Below are positions 49,875 through 60,599 of a DNA stretch of 64,000 nucleotides, one piece after another; position 1 is the first letter of the stretch; each line of letters opens with the position of its first letter. The position numbers and the translations under genes were made by a program. Location: positions 1,374,977 to 1,438,976 of the forward strand of contig CAJNDS010001779.1 of assembly GCA_905221605.1 (NCBI GenBank), read 5' to 3'. The DNA is from Symbiodinium natans. Taxonomy: Eukaryota > Sar > Dinophyceae > Suessiales > Symbiodiniaceae. The notes beneath the pieces were generated by a model. It worked only from the letters and a program-made list of their open reading frames with translations. It was not told where the DNA came from and searched no databases.

Positions 49875-50030
49875 CCCTAAACCCTAAACCCTAACCCTAA
49901 ACCTAAACCCTAAACCCTAAACCCTAAACCCTAAACCCTAAACCCTAAACCCTAAACCCTAAACCCTAAACCCTAAACCCTAAACCCTAAACCCTAAACG
50001 TTGTAAACCCTAAACGTTGCAAACCCTAAC
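49875..50030 (-). repeat. interstitial telomere array
   Basis: About 20 CCCTAAA units, ending with two AACGTTG-interrupted units. From 50270 to 50480 degenerate CCCTCAAAA repeats follow. Confidence 0.9.
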
Positions 50031-50999
50031 CGTATCCTTCCAAAGACCGAATGATTAGGTGACTAGAGCCTCCGGTTAGGTCCCTGGAAGGAGAGGTTTA
50101 AGCATGATGTTCTCCTAACCTGAAACCCTAATGTTGGACCTGCTTCAGTGTGTTCCCCAAACCCTACATGAAGGCCCACTGAACGTTGCAAACACCTCGC
50201 ATACAAACCCCCTAAACCCTAAGCCCTAAACCCAAAAACCCCTAAAACTCCTAAAAGCCCTAAACCCTGAGGACCCCAAAGCCCAACAACGCCCTACAGA
50301 ACCAAACCTCCCTCAACAAAACCCTAAACAACCCTCAAAAACCCCTGAAAAAACCTTCAACACATCCTCAAACAACCCTCAAAAAACCCTCAAAACCTCA
50401 AGCAGCCCTCAAAAAGCCCTCGAAACATCCTCAAAAAACGCTAAGAGAAACCTTGAAAACCCCAAAAGCCCTCAACCTGGAGACTAGGCCGCGCTGTGCC
50501 AATGGCCCCGTCTGCGCAAGTCGGATGCTTCGTGGCCCGGCGGACTTACCAGACTCCCGAAACCCTAAACCCAAAACCCTCAACCCTAAACCCTAAACCC
50601 TCAACCCTCAACCCTAAACCCTAAACCCTAAACCCCAAACCCTAAACCCTAAACCCTAACCACCCTAAACCCTAAACTCCAGTTGCCAGCCCGACGCCCC
50701 GAACCCCAAACCCTAAGCCCGAACACTCTTCACCCGTACGTTCAGAAATGCTACACCCGAAATCCTCAACCCCCACCCTGCCTGCCTTTGAACAAATGGG
50801 TTTAGGGTTTAGGGTTTAGGGTTTTCAAGCCCCCCCCGCCCTTTCCCACGTAGCTGACAACCCCAGTCTGGTTCACACCCTTGGGCGAGGGTCCCCTGAA
50901 ACGCTGGATGACCTTGAGAAGTATCTACCCGTGTGCATGGTTTCTGTATCTTAGCTCTACATCCATCTGCCTACATGGCATATTTGTCTGCATGCACAC

Positions 51000-51062
51000 C
51001 TTATATATATATATATATATATATATGTATACATGTTTATACATATATATATATATAGAGAT
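51000..51062. repeat. (AT)n microsatellite
   Basis: TATATA runs with GTATAC interruptions. Confidence 0.9.
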
Positions 51063-51121
51063 ATGTCTGCGTTTCCTTTTGATGAATGGTGATTGCTCTT
51101 CATGCGCGTATCTCATAAGGC

Positions 51122-51232
51122 ACCCACCACCGTCTGCATTGCCAGCTCCGATTTCAGCCGCTTGGCGGGACATGCCCGCTCAGGAGGCTTCAGAGCCCAA
51201 GACAGGGGTGGCAGCGCGGGCTTTCGAAGTTG
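51122..51232 (+). CDS. exon-like island
   Basis: It reads PPSALPAPISAAWRDMPAQE, then ASEPKTGVAARAFE, before a TTTAGGG array. No family recognised. Confidence 0.25.
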
Positions 51233-51234
51233 GG

Positions 51235-51815
51235 TTTGGGGTTTAGGGTTTAGGGTTTAGGGTTTAGGGTTTAGGGTTTAGGGTTTAGGGTTCCACTCCT
51301 TGGGCTTTCACAGGCTTGTCAGGCTTTTGCAGGCGTTTAGGGTTTCGGGTTTCGGGTTTCGGGTTGATGTCAAGCTGGCTTCGGCCTCGGGTTATAGGTG
51401 GGACTCGATTCCACTCCGTGAGAATGCGGTCGGCTTTGCAAGGACAGGGTTTTTTCATGCTTACAAGGGTATTTTTGTAAAGAATTTGCAGCAACAGTTG
51501 CCATTTTTAAGACTGCTTTATTCAAAAATGATCCCTTAAGCCGACTTTTACGCAAAAACGATCATTGTTCTAAAGATGTTTAAGCTTATCTGTGGACGGC
51601 CTTTTCAGGGGTAAACCCAAAACCCAAAACCCAGAACCCAAAACCCAAAACCCTAAATTTAAGAGCCTCCGGCTCAAGCCGCCGACCCCGCTGGAGCATA
51701 GTTGAGACCCGCTCGCATGGAAGATCATCCCAACCTGCTTGGCAGAGTTCTGTGAATCGTTTGGGGGGGGTTGGGGGTCGCACAGGACAAGCTCAAGCCA
51801 AAAAGACAGGTGGGT

Positions 51816-51849
<34 letters not shown>

Positions 51850-54130
51850 ACGCTACCCCCTCGTGCTGAACCCCCTGTTTCGCTGCGCGGTCCTCCACGA
51901 AAAAAAATTGTGCACCGACCCCCCCCACCCCCCCCCGTCCCCCCCGCGTTTTGGGGGGGTAAGGAGGGAAAGAGGGAGGTTTTCACCTCCTTTTCCCATC
52001 CAACACGCCGCCAGGGTCGGCGGACCCTGAACCCTAAACCCTGAACCCTGAGCCCTAAACCCTAAACCCTAAGCCCTTAGCCCTAAGCCCTAAGCCCTTA
52101 GCCCTTAGCCCTTTAAGCATTTGGAGCCTTTTGGGCATCATGGGCCTCCTCTGTTTTTTTCTGCAAGCTTTCTGCTGGACTCTAATTTTTGTGTTAAGGC
52201 TTAGGGTTTAGGGTATAGGGTTTGGGGTTTAGGGTATGGGGTTTGGGGTTTGGGGTTTGGGGTTTGGGGTTTGGGGTTTAGGGTTTAGGGTTTCTGGTGC
52301 ATGAAGCAAAGGCCCCCCTGCGACATGCGGCCTGCCTCGAAAGCAAAGCCACCTTTCTAGATCCCGATTTTGTTGCGGCGTGAGCGTCTTTCTCAACCCG
52401 TCTTTCTCAAGCCCAGGTCGCCAACATCAAGGGATGAAGACTCGCACCCCTAAGGCTGTACCCCTAAAGGTTCCCCTTAGTAGATCCCCCAATATGCCCT
52501 GTATATTCCCTTTAGAGATCCTTAAAAAGGTTCCCCCAAAACCTAAGGGTACAACCTTAAGTCCAAGGTAGAGCCCCTAGAGAAAAGCGGCCTGAAAGCA
52601 ACAATGCCGACGGGCTTCTTGCGAAGCCGAAGGCTTGATATTGGTTTAGGGTTTAGGGTTTAGGGTTTAGGGTTTGGGGTTTGGGGTTTGGGGTTTGGGG
52701 TTTCTGGGAACCTTTGTGCCCCACTTGCAAGCTAGGGGAACTTTGCAGGCAAGGTGGTTTTTGTAGGGCTACAAGTGCCCTAGGTCGAGGTATCTTGTCG
52801 AAAACCCGACGTCGAAGTCATTCACTCGGATCCTGGAGCCTTTCACGCAAGCCCCAAACCCTAAGCCCGAAACCCTAAACCCCAAACCCCAAACCCTGAA
52901 CCCCAAACCCTGAACCCTAAACCCTAAACCCTAAACCCCAAACCCCAAACCCCAAACCCTAAACCCTAAACCCTAAACCCTAAACCCCAAACCCCTTTTG
53001 TCCAGCCGCGCCCAGACGGAGATGGAGTTCAGCATCTGAGGCGCCGGTCTGCCCAGAGACTCCTGCTCAGCATGCTCGCTTTGCTTAGGGATCCTATCAT
53101 GTCTTTATTAGGGTTTAGGGTTTAGGGTTTAGGGTTTAGGGTCAAGAATATTCGTTAGGTTGTGCAAGGGCACCCCCCAATATGAGTGTGGGGGGGAGCT
53201 CTTTGGTCTTAAGAGGCCGTCGGAGTCTCTTGGGTTGCTTGAGGGCCCAATGGGGCCCCAAAACCCGCGTGCTTCCCTTAAATCCTCGACCCCTGATGCC
53301 CCCCTAAACCCTGAACCCTAAACCCTAAACCCTAAACCCCAAACCCCCCCTTGAATTCTGCCTTTGGGCCCAGGCCAGGGGGCCCCGTTGTCAAAGGCCC
53401 AGTGTGAGGGGTAAGGGTGTAGGTTCTTCTTGGTTCAGGGTGGTTTCAGAAGTTCAGGTTTAGGTGGTCAGGGGAGTCTTCTAGGAGAATTCGGCAGCTT
53501 TTTCTTTGAAGGCTGTTCGCCGTCCTTGTTATCAGTTGTGGTTTGGCCTGGGGTATTTCAAAGGCGAAAATGCCTTAGTCACTCAGAGTTTGGATTTAAT
53601 CAAGGAGCTTCCGGGATTCCCCCCGCAGGTCTAGGGATTAGCCACTTCTGAGCCCCTTGGAAGTGCCCTAGAAGGGTTCCCAAGTACACTTACAAGTAGA
53701 GTCATATTTAGGGTTTTTTAACGTTAAAAAAAACCCTAAAAAGGGTTCCTAAGTACAGTTCTAAGTAGAGAGTCATAACTTGGTCAGCAAGTACTCCAAG
53801 TACAGCCTTTACGAGTTGGGTATCTACGGGGTGCAAGAAGATCGGGCCCCTGGCCTTGGAAGTGTGTTTGAAAATATCTTGCGGCTTTTGAGAAACCGCA
53901 AGTGCCTCGAGGCCGAAGCCGCGACGTGGCTCTGACGGATTAACACCCTAACACCCTAAACCCGAAACCCTAAACCCGAAACCCGAAACCCTAAACCCTA
54001 AACCCTAAACCCTAAACCCTAAACCCTAAACCCTAAACCCTAAACCCTAAACCCTGAACCCTGAACCCTGAACCCTGAACCCTAAACTCAACACCTAATA
54101 TTCTAGGGTACCCCAAAAAAGGACCTGTAG
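51235..54130. other. repeat-rich region without a firm gene
   Basis: TTTAGGG or CCCTAAA arrays lie at 51238-51290, 52020-52110, 52215-52290, 52645-52700, 52855-52995, 53110-53140, 53300-53345 and 53945-54085. There is a poly-G tract at 51812-51848 and a palindromic repeat at 53670-53800. Weak exon-like patches lie at 53018-53105 and 53880-53940. Confidence 0.6.
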
Positions 54131-54139
54131 CAGCAGTGG

Positions 54140-54230
54140 TCACAATGGTCACACGCCACCAGACGGCTGGCAAGTTTCCCTTTGACCTGCTCAGGCGCCG
54201 CGAGAGCCGGAACGGCCGAAAAGTTGGGAT
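54140..54230 (+). CDS. exon-like island
   Basis: It reads VTRHQTAGKFPFDLLRRRES, then RNGRKVG. Protein-like; parent gene unknown. Confidence 0.3.
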
Positions 54231-54394
54231 TTGGGGGGGCTTCAGGGGTCTTGGAGAGGTTTAGGGTTTAGGGTTTAGGGTTGAGGGTTGAGGGATTGTA
54301 GGGTTTAGGGTTCGGGGGGTCTGTGGTTCAGTGAATCAGGGTTGAGGGTTCAGGTTGAGGCATCCCAACTTGTAGGTTTAGGGTTTAGGGCTTA

Positions 54395-54680
54395 GGAAAC
54401 TCTAAGCCCTAAGCCCTAAGCCCTAAGCCCTAAGCCCTAAGACCTAAGACCTAAGCCCTAAGCCCTAAGCCCTCAACCCTCAGCCCTCAGCCCTCAGCCC
54501 TCAGCCCTAAGCCTGCCGGCACTCGGATTCCTCTCACAAGCCCTTGCCAAGGGATCCTTGCTCAAAGGGGGTCCCTTGATGCGCCCTGTTTGGGTTTTTA
54601 GGGTTTAGGGTTTAGGGTTTAGGGTTTCGGGTTTCGGGTTTCGGTTTTAGGGTTTTTAGGGTTTTTAGGGTTTAGGGTTT
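54395..54680. repeat. telomere-variant arrays CCCTAAG, CCCTCAG and TTTCGGG
   Basis: CCCTAAG/CCTAAGA/CCCTCAG units (54395-54515) face a TTTAGGG/TTTCGGG array (54600-54680). Confidence 0.9.
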
Positions 54681-54919
54681 AAGATTCAGGGGCTCACGGG
54701 TTTCCGCCTGCTGAAAGCAAGCCAGATCGCACACTTTCCAACACGTTGTGGGTCTTGTGACAAGCTGCTGGACTAGTGAATGCTTGAACTAGAGATGCTG
54801 AACTCTAAGCCCCAACCCCGCACCCCAAACTCCAAACCCCAAACCCTAAACCCCAAGCCCTAAACCCTAAACCCTAAACCCTAAATCCTAAACCCCAAAC
54901 CCCCCCAAAAAACCCGAGG

Positions 54920-54998
54920 CTAATTCAGCTCCTTGACCTGGACATCGGCTGGGGCCATCGACTCCTCGGCTTCGATGACCAGAGCGACCTCATCGCAG
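54920..54998 (-). CDS. candidate terminal exon (minus strand)
   Basis: The minus strand reads VALVIEAEESMAPADVQVKE, then LN and a TAG stop (54920-54922). The plus strand is also open (LIQLLDLDIGWGHRLLGFDD), so the strand is uncertain. Confidence 0.35.
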
Positions 54999-55532
54999 GC
55001 AAGCCTATGGCATGTGGGGTGTTTAGGGTTTAGGGGTTTAGGGTTTAGGGTTTAGGGTTTGGGGTTTAGGGTTTGGGGTTTGGGGTTTAGGGTTTGGGGT
55101 TTAGGGGTTTGGGGTGTAGGGTTTCGGGTACTATTTGCTTAAGAACCACCCCAAAGAATGAAGCATAATGATCCCTATATTGCCCTCTTAGGGGAGTCTT
55201 TTTCTGTGCTGGTTTAGGGGCTTAGGCTTTAGGGTTAAGGTTTTGGTTAAGAAACTCACAACAGAATGTTCCCCAAAAGCCGATACACCAATCATCACTA
55301 GCCCCCTCTATACACTACCCCCCCCCCCCCCCCCCAAATTTCCCCCTTGAATAACCTTAATTCGGCTTAATTCTCCCAAAATAGCCTTAATTGTGGGAAT
55401 GGGGGGAACCTAGGGGCGGGGTAGTATAGAGGGGGGTCGGGGGGAACCCATAAAATCAGGATGTCGCTTAACTTCTTCGGGTTCCTTGGCACAGGCGGAC
55501 ACCCTCAGGGCCCGATCCAAAACCCGAGGCCC

Positions 55533-55631
55533 TACTTGGAGGTCCAAGGGTACTTACCCCAATTATGAACTGTAGCTGGTTGTAAGTAGACTTAGAATTG
55601 GGGTCTTAAGTACCCATGAACCTCCCAGTAA
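55533..55631. mobile_element. MITE-like element, family 1 (good copy)
   Basis: Its ends are CTACTTGGAGGTCCAAGGGT and AGTACCCATGAACCTCCCAG, with AATTATGAAC / TTAGAATTGG interior arms. Confidence 0.6.
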
Positions 55632-55987
55632 ACCCTGAGGGTTGAGCCTACCCGCTTTCTGAGGCAAGTTACATGGCCCATGAGTGGGAAACCCTCATAT
55701 ACCCCTTGTATGGCCTAAAGACATGGTCCTGTTGCGGTCCTTCTCATAAGGCGGCCCCTCTTATTTAGGCTACCCAAAACGGGGCCATCATGTGGAGAAC
55801 TCACCATGTGCCCCTGTATTCACTCCTGGCAGGATCCAAGAAGTAGAACCACCCCGAAGAGTACCCTATACTACTTTTTTTGTCTTTAAGAGGATATCTA
55901 CTTCTTGGATTTTCCCAGGATTCTCCCTAAACCCTGAGCCCTAAACTACTTTTGGGATCCTCCTTCTTTTGACTCTTCGTGGCCAGG

Positions 55988-56060
55988 TCTCGTTTACGGC
56001 ATCATCATCATTTGCATCTGCGCGTGCGCCTGCAGGAACGTCGTGACCCCCCATCTCCTC
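55988..56060 (+). CDS. exon-like island, membrane segment
   Basis: The plus strand reads GLVYGIIIICICACACRNVV, a Cys-rich hydrophobic helix. The minus strand is acidic and also open, so this is tentative. Confidence 0.25.
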
Positions 56061-56171
56061 CTGAAAAGAGTTAGGGTTTAGGGGTTAGGGTTTAGGGTTT
56101 AGGGTTCAGGGTTTAGGGTTTAGGGTTTAGGGTTCAGGGTTTAGGGTTTAGGGTTTCGGGTTTAGCCTCTC

Positions 56172-56288
56172 AAAGGGGACCCGGGTACTGATAAGTAGGG
56201 GTGCAAGTCACCGAAGGAAGGTTTCAAGCATGGTTGTCCCTCCTACTTTACAACCCTACTTGTAACTACAAGTGAACCTTCAAGTATA
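56172..56288. mobile_element. MITE-like element, family 1 (diverged)
   Basis: Left arm GGTACTGATAAGTAGGGGTG, right arm AACTACAAGTGAACCTTCAA. Confidence 0.45.
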
Positions 56289-56564
56289 GGTGACCCCAGA
56301 CTCCAGACCCTAGGCCCTAAACACGGCTTAGATTTAGGGCTTAGCGTTGTAATCGCTTCATTTAGAATTTTGTCGGGCATTTCCCAAAATAGGGGCACCC
56401 CTCTTATTCCCCAAACAGAATAGACTCCCCTCAAAGGGAGCCCCAAAAAACCCCCCGCCATTTTCGGAAACCCCCAACTGTTCGCCTTGATTTGAACTGC
56501 CCGAGGCCCGAAGAAAACGAGAGCCCTGAGCCATGACTGGACTGTCCTAAACACCTAAGCCTAG

Positions 56565-56700
56565 CCCTAAACCCTAAACCCTAAACCCTAAACCCTAAAC
56601 CCTAAACCCTAAACCCTAAACCCTAAACCCTAAACCCTAAACCCTAAACCCTAAAACCTAAACCCTAAACCCTAAACCCTAAACCCTAAACCCTAAATTT
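56565..56700 (-). repeat. interstitial telomere array
   Basis: About 18 CCCTAAA units. It is followed by AGGAGCCTCCGGCTCA, which also occurs at 51660. Confidence 0.95.
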
Positions 56701-56924
56701 AGGAGCCTCCGGCTCAGGCCGCCGACCCAAGAGGCTCTAAACCTCTCAATTCACCAGGCCTTGAGGCCCTGAAATCCTAAGCACCAGAACTAGGTTGTGA
56801 AAAGGTCGCGGGGGCAGCCCTTCCTCAGAAAAACCCTGAAAAAACCCTAAGAAACATGGAAAACCTGAAAAAAACATGAAAAACCTTGAAAAACCCTGAA
56901 AAACTTGAGAAAACACGGCTTTGA

Positions 56925-57460
56925 GGCCTTGAAACCCTAAACGCTGGACCCTGAAACCCTAAACACAGGCCTGGCCTAAACCCTAAACCCGAAACCCTAA
57001 ACCCTAAACCCTAAACCCTAAACCCTAAACCCTAAACCCTAAACCCTAAACCCTAAACCCTAAACCCTAAACAGGCCTTGATACCCGAAACGCTGGGCCC
57101 TGAAACCCTAAACGCAGGCCCTGAAACCCTGAAACCCTAAACACGGGCCCTGAGGCCTGTGTTTAGGGTTTCAGGGCCTCAGGGCCTGTGTTTAGGGTTT
57201 CAGGGCCCAGCGTTTACGGTTTCAAGGGCTCAGGGCCTGTGTTTAGGGTTTCAAGGTCTCAGGGCCTTTTCACGGCCCCAGCGTTTAGGGTTTCAAGGCC
57301 TCAGGGCTTGTGTTTAGGGTTTCAGGGCCTCAGGGCCTGTGTTTAGGGTTTCAGGGCCCAGCGTTTAGGGTTTCAAGGCCTCAGGGCTTGTGTTTAGGGT
57401 TTCAGGGCCTCAGGGCCTGTGTTTAGGGTTTCAGGGCCAGCGTTTAGGGTTTCCATTTTT
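56925..57460. repeat. inverted ~30-bp repeats with embedded telomere unit
   Basis: Left half: GCCCTGAAACCCTAAAC-(ACAGG or GCTGG) units. Right half, from about 57150: the reverse complement GTGTTTAGGGTTTCAGGGCC. A pure CCCTAAA array (56980-57072) lies inside the left half. Confidence 0.85.
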
Positions 57461-57464
57461 GGGC

Positions 57465-57765
57465 CTTGGGCCTTGTCCACGAATTTTTGGGCCTTGCCCA
57501 CGAATATTTGGGCCTTGCCCACGAATATTGGGGCCTTGCCCACGAATTTTTGGGCCTTGCCCACTAACCAACAGGCCCAAAAACTCGTGGGCAAGGCCCA
57601 AAAATTCGTGGGCAAGGCCTAAAATCAGGATTTTGGGCCTTGCCCACGAATATTTGGGCCTTGCCCACGAATCTTTGGGCCTTGCCCACGAATATTTGGG
57701 CCTTGCCCACGAAGACCATTAAGGTTTATAATTATATGGTAGGAGAGGTTGAGGGTTTAGCCCAA
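57465..57765 (+). repeat. 21-bp GGGCCTTGCCCACGAATAT array with end module
   Basis: About ten units, some inverted near 57575-57620, end in GCCCACGAAGACCATTAAGG, then TTTATAATTATATGG. This is the same AT-rich end module as at 14.1, 22.5 and 37.7 kb. Confidence 0.85.
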
Positions 57766-58014
57766 AGCTCAAATCCCCCCCAGCCCGAAGCCCTGAACCT
57801 TAAAAAACTCTGCAAGTTGTTTTGGGGGCAAGTGTCTTGGCCTCTGCTGTTTTTTTGGGCGGGGTGGGGGTGGGGTTTTGCCAAAGGAGCCCCTACCCTC
57901 TGTGGTGAACCGCCTATGGTCGGTGCGTTTACGCCTCCTCCATGAAAAAGTTGTGCACCGACCCCCCACCCCCCCCCCCCCCCCCGTAAGAAGGAAAAAT
58001 ATGTATAATGTGGT

Positions 58015-59290
58015 TTGGCCCTGGTTTGGCCCTGGGACTTTAATATTTTAATGTTCGGCGGCTCTGGCCCTAACTTTAATATTTTAATATTCAAGGCTTG
58101 ACTTTAATATTAAAATATTAAAATATTAAAGTCCTGGGGTCTCTGGCCAGGCCTGAGGCAGAAAAGGACTTTAATATTAAAATATTAAAGTTTTTTAAAT
58201 ATTAAAGTCCCGGGCCGGACTTTAATATTTTAATATTCAAGGCTTGACTTTAATATTAAAATATTAAAAATATTAAAATATTAAAGTCCTGGGGTCTCCG
58301 GCCAGGCCTGAGGCAGAAAAGGACTTTAATATTAAAATATTAAAGTTTTTAAATATTAAAGTCCCGGGCCGGACTTTAATATTTTAATATTCAAGGCTTG
58401 ACTTTAATATTAAAATATTAAAAATATTAAAATATTAAAGTCCTGGGGTCTCCGGCCAGGCCTGAGGCAGAAAAGGACTTTAATATTAAAATATTAAAGT
58501 TTTTTAAATATTAAAGTCCCGGGCCGGACTTTAATATTGTAATATTCAAGGCTTGACTTTAATATTAAAATATTAAAAATATTAAAATATTAAAGTCCTG
58601 GGGTCTCTGGCCAGGCCTGAGGCAGAAAAGGACTTTAATATTAAAATATTAAAGTTTTTTAAATATTAAAGTCCCGGGCCGGACTTTAATATTTTAATAT
58701 TCAAGCCTTGACTTTAATATTAAAATATTAAAATATTACAGTCCTGGGGTCTCTGGCCAGGCCTGAGGCTGAATATTAAAATATTAAAGTCCGGCCCGGG
58801 ACTTTAATATTTAAAAACTTTAATATTTTAATATTAAAGTCCTTTTCTGCCTCAGGCCTGGCCAGAGACTCCAGGACTTTAATATTTTAATATTTTAATA
58901 TTAAAGTCAAGCCTTGAATATTAAAATATTAAAGTCCGGCCCGGGACTTTAATATTTAAACAACTTTAATATTTTAATATTAAAGTCCTTTTCTGCCTCA
59001 GGCCTGGCCAGAGACTCCAGGACTTTAATATTTTAATATTTTAATATTAAAGTCAAGCCTTGAATATTAAGATATTAAAGTCCGGCCCGGGACTTTAATA
59101 TTTAAAAAACTTTAATATTTTAATATTAAAGTCCTTTGCTGCCTCAGGCCTGGCCGGAGACCCCAGGACTTTAATATTTTTGATATTTTAATATTAAAGT
59201 AACCTTGAATATTGAAATATTAACGTCCGGCCCGGGACTTTAATATTTAAAAAACTTTAATATTTTAATATTAATTCCTTTCCGGCCTCA
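58015..59290. repeat. large inverted repeat of ~155-bp AT-rich units
   Basis: Five forward units (GGCCAGGCCTGAGGCAGAAA, then GACTTTAATATT blocks; starts about 58151, 58305, 58460, 58615 and 58761) are followed by about four units in reverse orientation (58848, 58991, 59141 and 59284). The centre is near 58770. Each unit has several small palindromes of the type TTTAATATTAAAATATTAAA. Confidence 0.9.
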
Positions 59291-59308
59291 GGCCTGGCCA
59301 GAGACCCC

Positions 59309-59640
59309 GGCACTTTGTCAAATCCCTTTGCCCCGTTTGACAAGGCGCCGCGGAAAATCTGGCCAAATCGGGCTGTTACCTTTGGGAAGTGTGGAAAATA
59401 CCTATCAAAACGGGGCATAGGGATTTGACAAAGTGCCGCGGAAAATCTGGCCAAATCGGGCTGCCACCCTTCGGAAGTGTGGTATATACCAATCAAAACG
59501 GGGCATAGGGATTTCACAAAGTGCCGCGGAAAATCTGGCCAAATCGGGCTGCCACCCTTCGGAAGTGTGGTAAATACCAATCAAAACGAGGCATAGGGAT
59601 TTCACAAAGTGCCGCGGAAAATCTGGCCAAATCGGGCTGC
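59309..59640. repeat. 88-bp tandem repeat, about 3.5 copies
   Basis: CCGCGGAAAATCTGGCC recurs at 59348, 59436, 59524 and 59612, exactly 88 bp apart. Units differ by a few substitutions. It lies just upstream of the rDNA fragment. Confidence 0.9.
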
Positions 59641-59746
59641 CCTAAGCTTTAAATCTCGCAGACCTTAAACTTCATGAGATCGAGAGCCACAGTTCCTTGA
59701 TTTCTAGGCCCAAACACCTCAACGAATAGACCTAAGTAAGAGGGGG

Positions 59747-59765
59747 ACCTGCGGAAGGATCATTA
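59747..59765 (+). rRNA. 18S rRNA 3' end, 19 nt only
   Basis: ACCTGCGGAAGGATCATTA matches the universal 3' end of 18S. The preceding bases do not fit 18S, so the gene is truncated at its 5' side. Confidence 0.8.
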
Positions 59766-59973
59766 GCACTATCCAATTCAGTTCGTGAACCTTGCTGAGT
59801 GCGACTGCTTGTGTTTCTTCGAACGCAAGTGGAAGCTATGGACCAGTGGGCGTACTCGGAGCTGCACCCAGAGTGTATGTTCTGGCTATATTGCCCATCG
59901 TCATTGGTCCCTTTTGGACCTTCCACTATTGACAGCTGCACTTGTTCCAGCATGTTCTTGCAATCGAGTTTGC
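59766..59973 (+). other. ITS1
   Basis: Spacer between the 18S tail and 5.8S. CAATTCAGTTCGTGAACCTT and the general layout are as in Symbiodiniaceae. Confidence 0.7.
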
Positions 59974-60134
59974 GCAATTTTCAGCGACGGATATCTTGGC
60001 TCGAGCACCTGTGAAAGGCGCAGCGAAGTGCGATAAAAGTTGTGAATTGCAGAACTCCGTGAACCAATGGCCTCTTGAACGTGCATTGCGTTCATGGGAT
60101 ATGCCTTGCCTGAGAGCATGTCTGCTTCAGTGCT
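59974..60134 (+). rRNA. 5.8S rRNA (possibly pseudogenic)
   Basis: It contains CAGCGACGGATATCTTGGCT, GCGCAGCGAAGTGCGATAA, GTGAATTGCAGAACTCCGTG and a 3' end TCTGCTTCAGTGCTT. The usually invariant AACGATGAA is replaced by ACCTGTGAA. That change, the truncated 18S and the altered 28S suggest a relic copy. Confidence 0.8.
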
Positions 60135-60323
60135 TCTATTTGTCCTATTCCTGCTGCTCCTTTCAAGGGGTGGTGCTGCTGTGTGCTACTGCATACTTTG
60201 CATTGGCATGCTCAGTATAAAGCATTGCCCAGTGGGTTGACTGATCAACGTTTCATGTCTTTTTCAGTCGGGCAAATCAACATCTGGTGTCTTGAACACT
60301 TTCTAGCATGAAGTCAGACAAGT
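60135..60323 (+). other. ITS2
   Basis: It ends CTAGCATGAAGTCAGACAAG, the conserved Symbiodiniaceae ITS2 end. The body resembles clade A types from memory (GACTGATCAACG, CATGTCTTTTTCAGT). Confidence 0.75.
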
Positions 60324-60499
60324 GAACCCGCCGAATTCACGCATATAAGTAAGCGGAGGAAAAGGAACTCAAAAGGATTCCCTTAGTCATGGCGAACGAA
60401 CAGGGATCAGCTTGGGTTGGAAACCGGGGCTTCTGCCTTGGATTGTAGGGCGCAGGGGTTGTGGCGCAGCTTCTGGCGCAAGCCTATTCAGGTGTCGTC
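60324..60499 (+). rRNA. 28S rRNA 5' part, interrupted by gap
   Basis: GCATATAAGTAAGCGGAGGA, GGATTCCCTTAGTCATGGCG and GGGGCTTCTGCCTTGGATTG identify 28S. The start reads CCGAATTCACGCATA instead of the usual AATTTAAGCATA, and several other conserved bases differ. Similarity fades after about 60455. Confidence 0.8.
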
Positions 60500-60599
60500 N
60501 NNNNNNNNNNNNNNNNNNNNNNNNNNNNNNNNNNNNNNNNNNNNNNNNNNNNNNNNNNNNNNNNNNNNNNNNNNNNNNNNNNNNNNNNNNNNNNNNNNN
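60500..60599. other. assembly gap (100 N)
   Basis: A run of exactly 100 N, the usual placeholder for a gap of unknown size. The two flanks need not be adjacent in the genome. Confidence 1.

Noticed and set aside
51570-52044. ORFs of up to 138 codons on both strands
   Set aside because: They are driven by poly-G/poly-C tracts; no motif or consistent frame.
57390-57722. Repetitive ORF with PRIFGPCP and PTNIWALP repeats
   Set aside because: It is a translation of the 21-bp GGGCCTTGCCCACGAATAT array.
59257-59605. Minus ORFs of 66-107 codons
   Set aside because: They are the 88-bp tandem repeat read in frames that happen to lack stops; no relation to known proteins seen.
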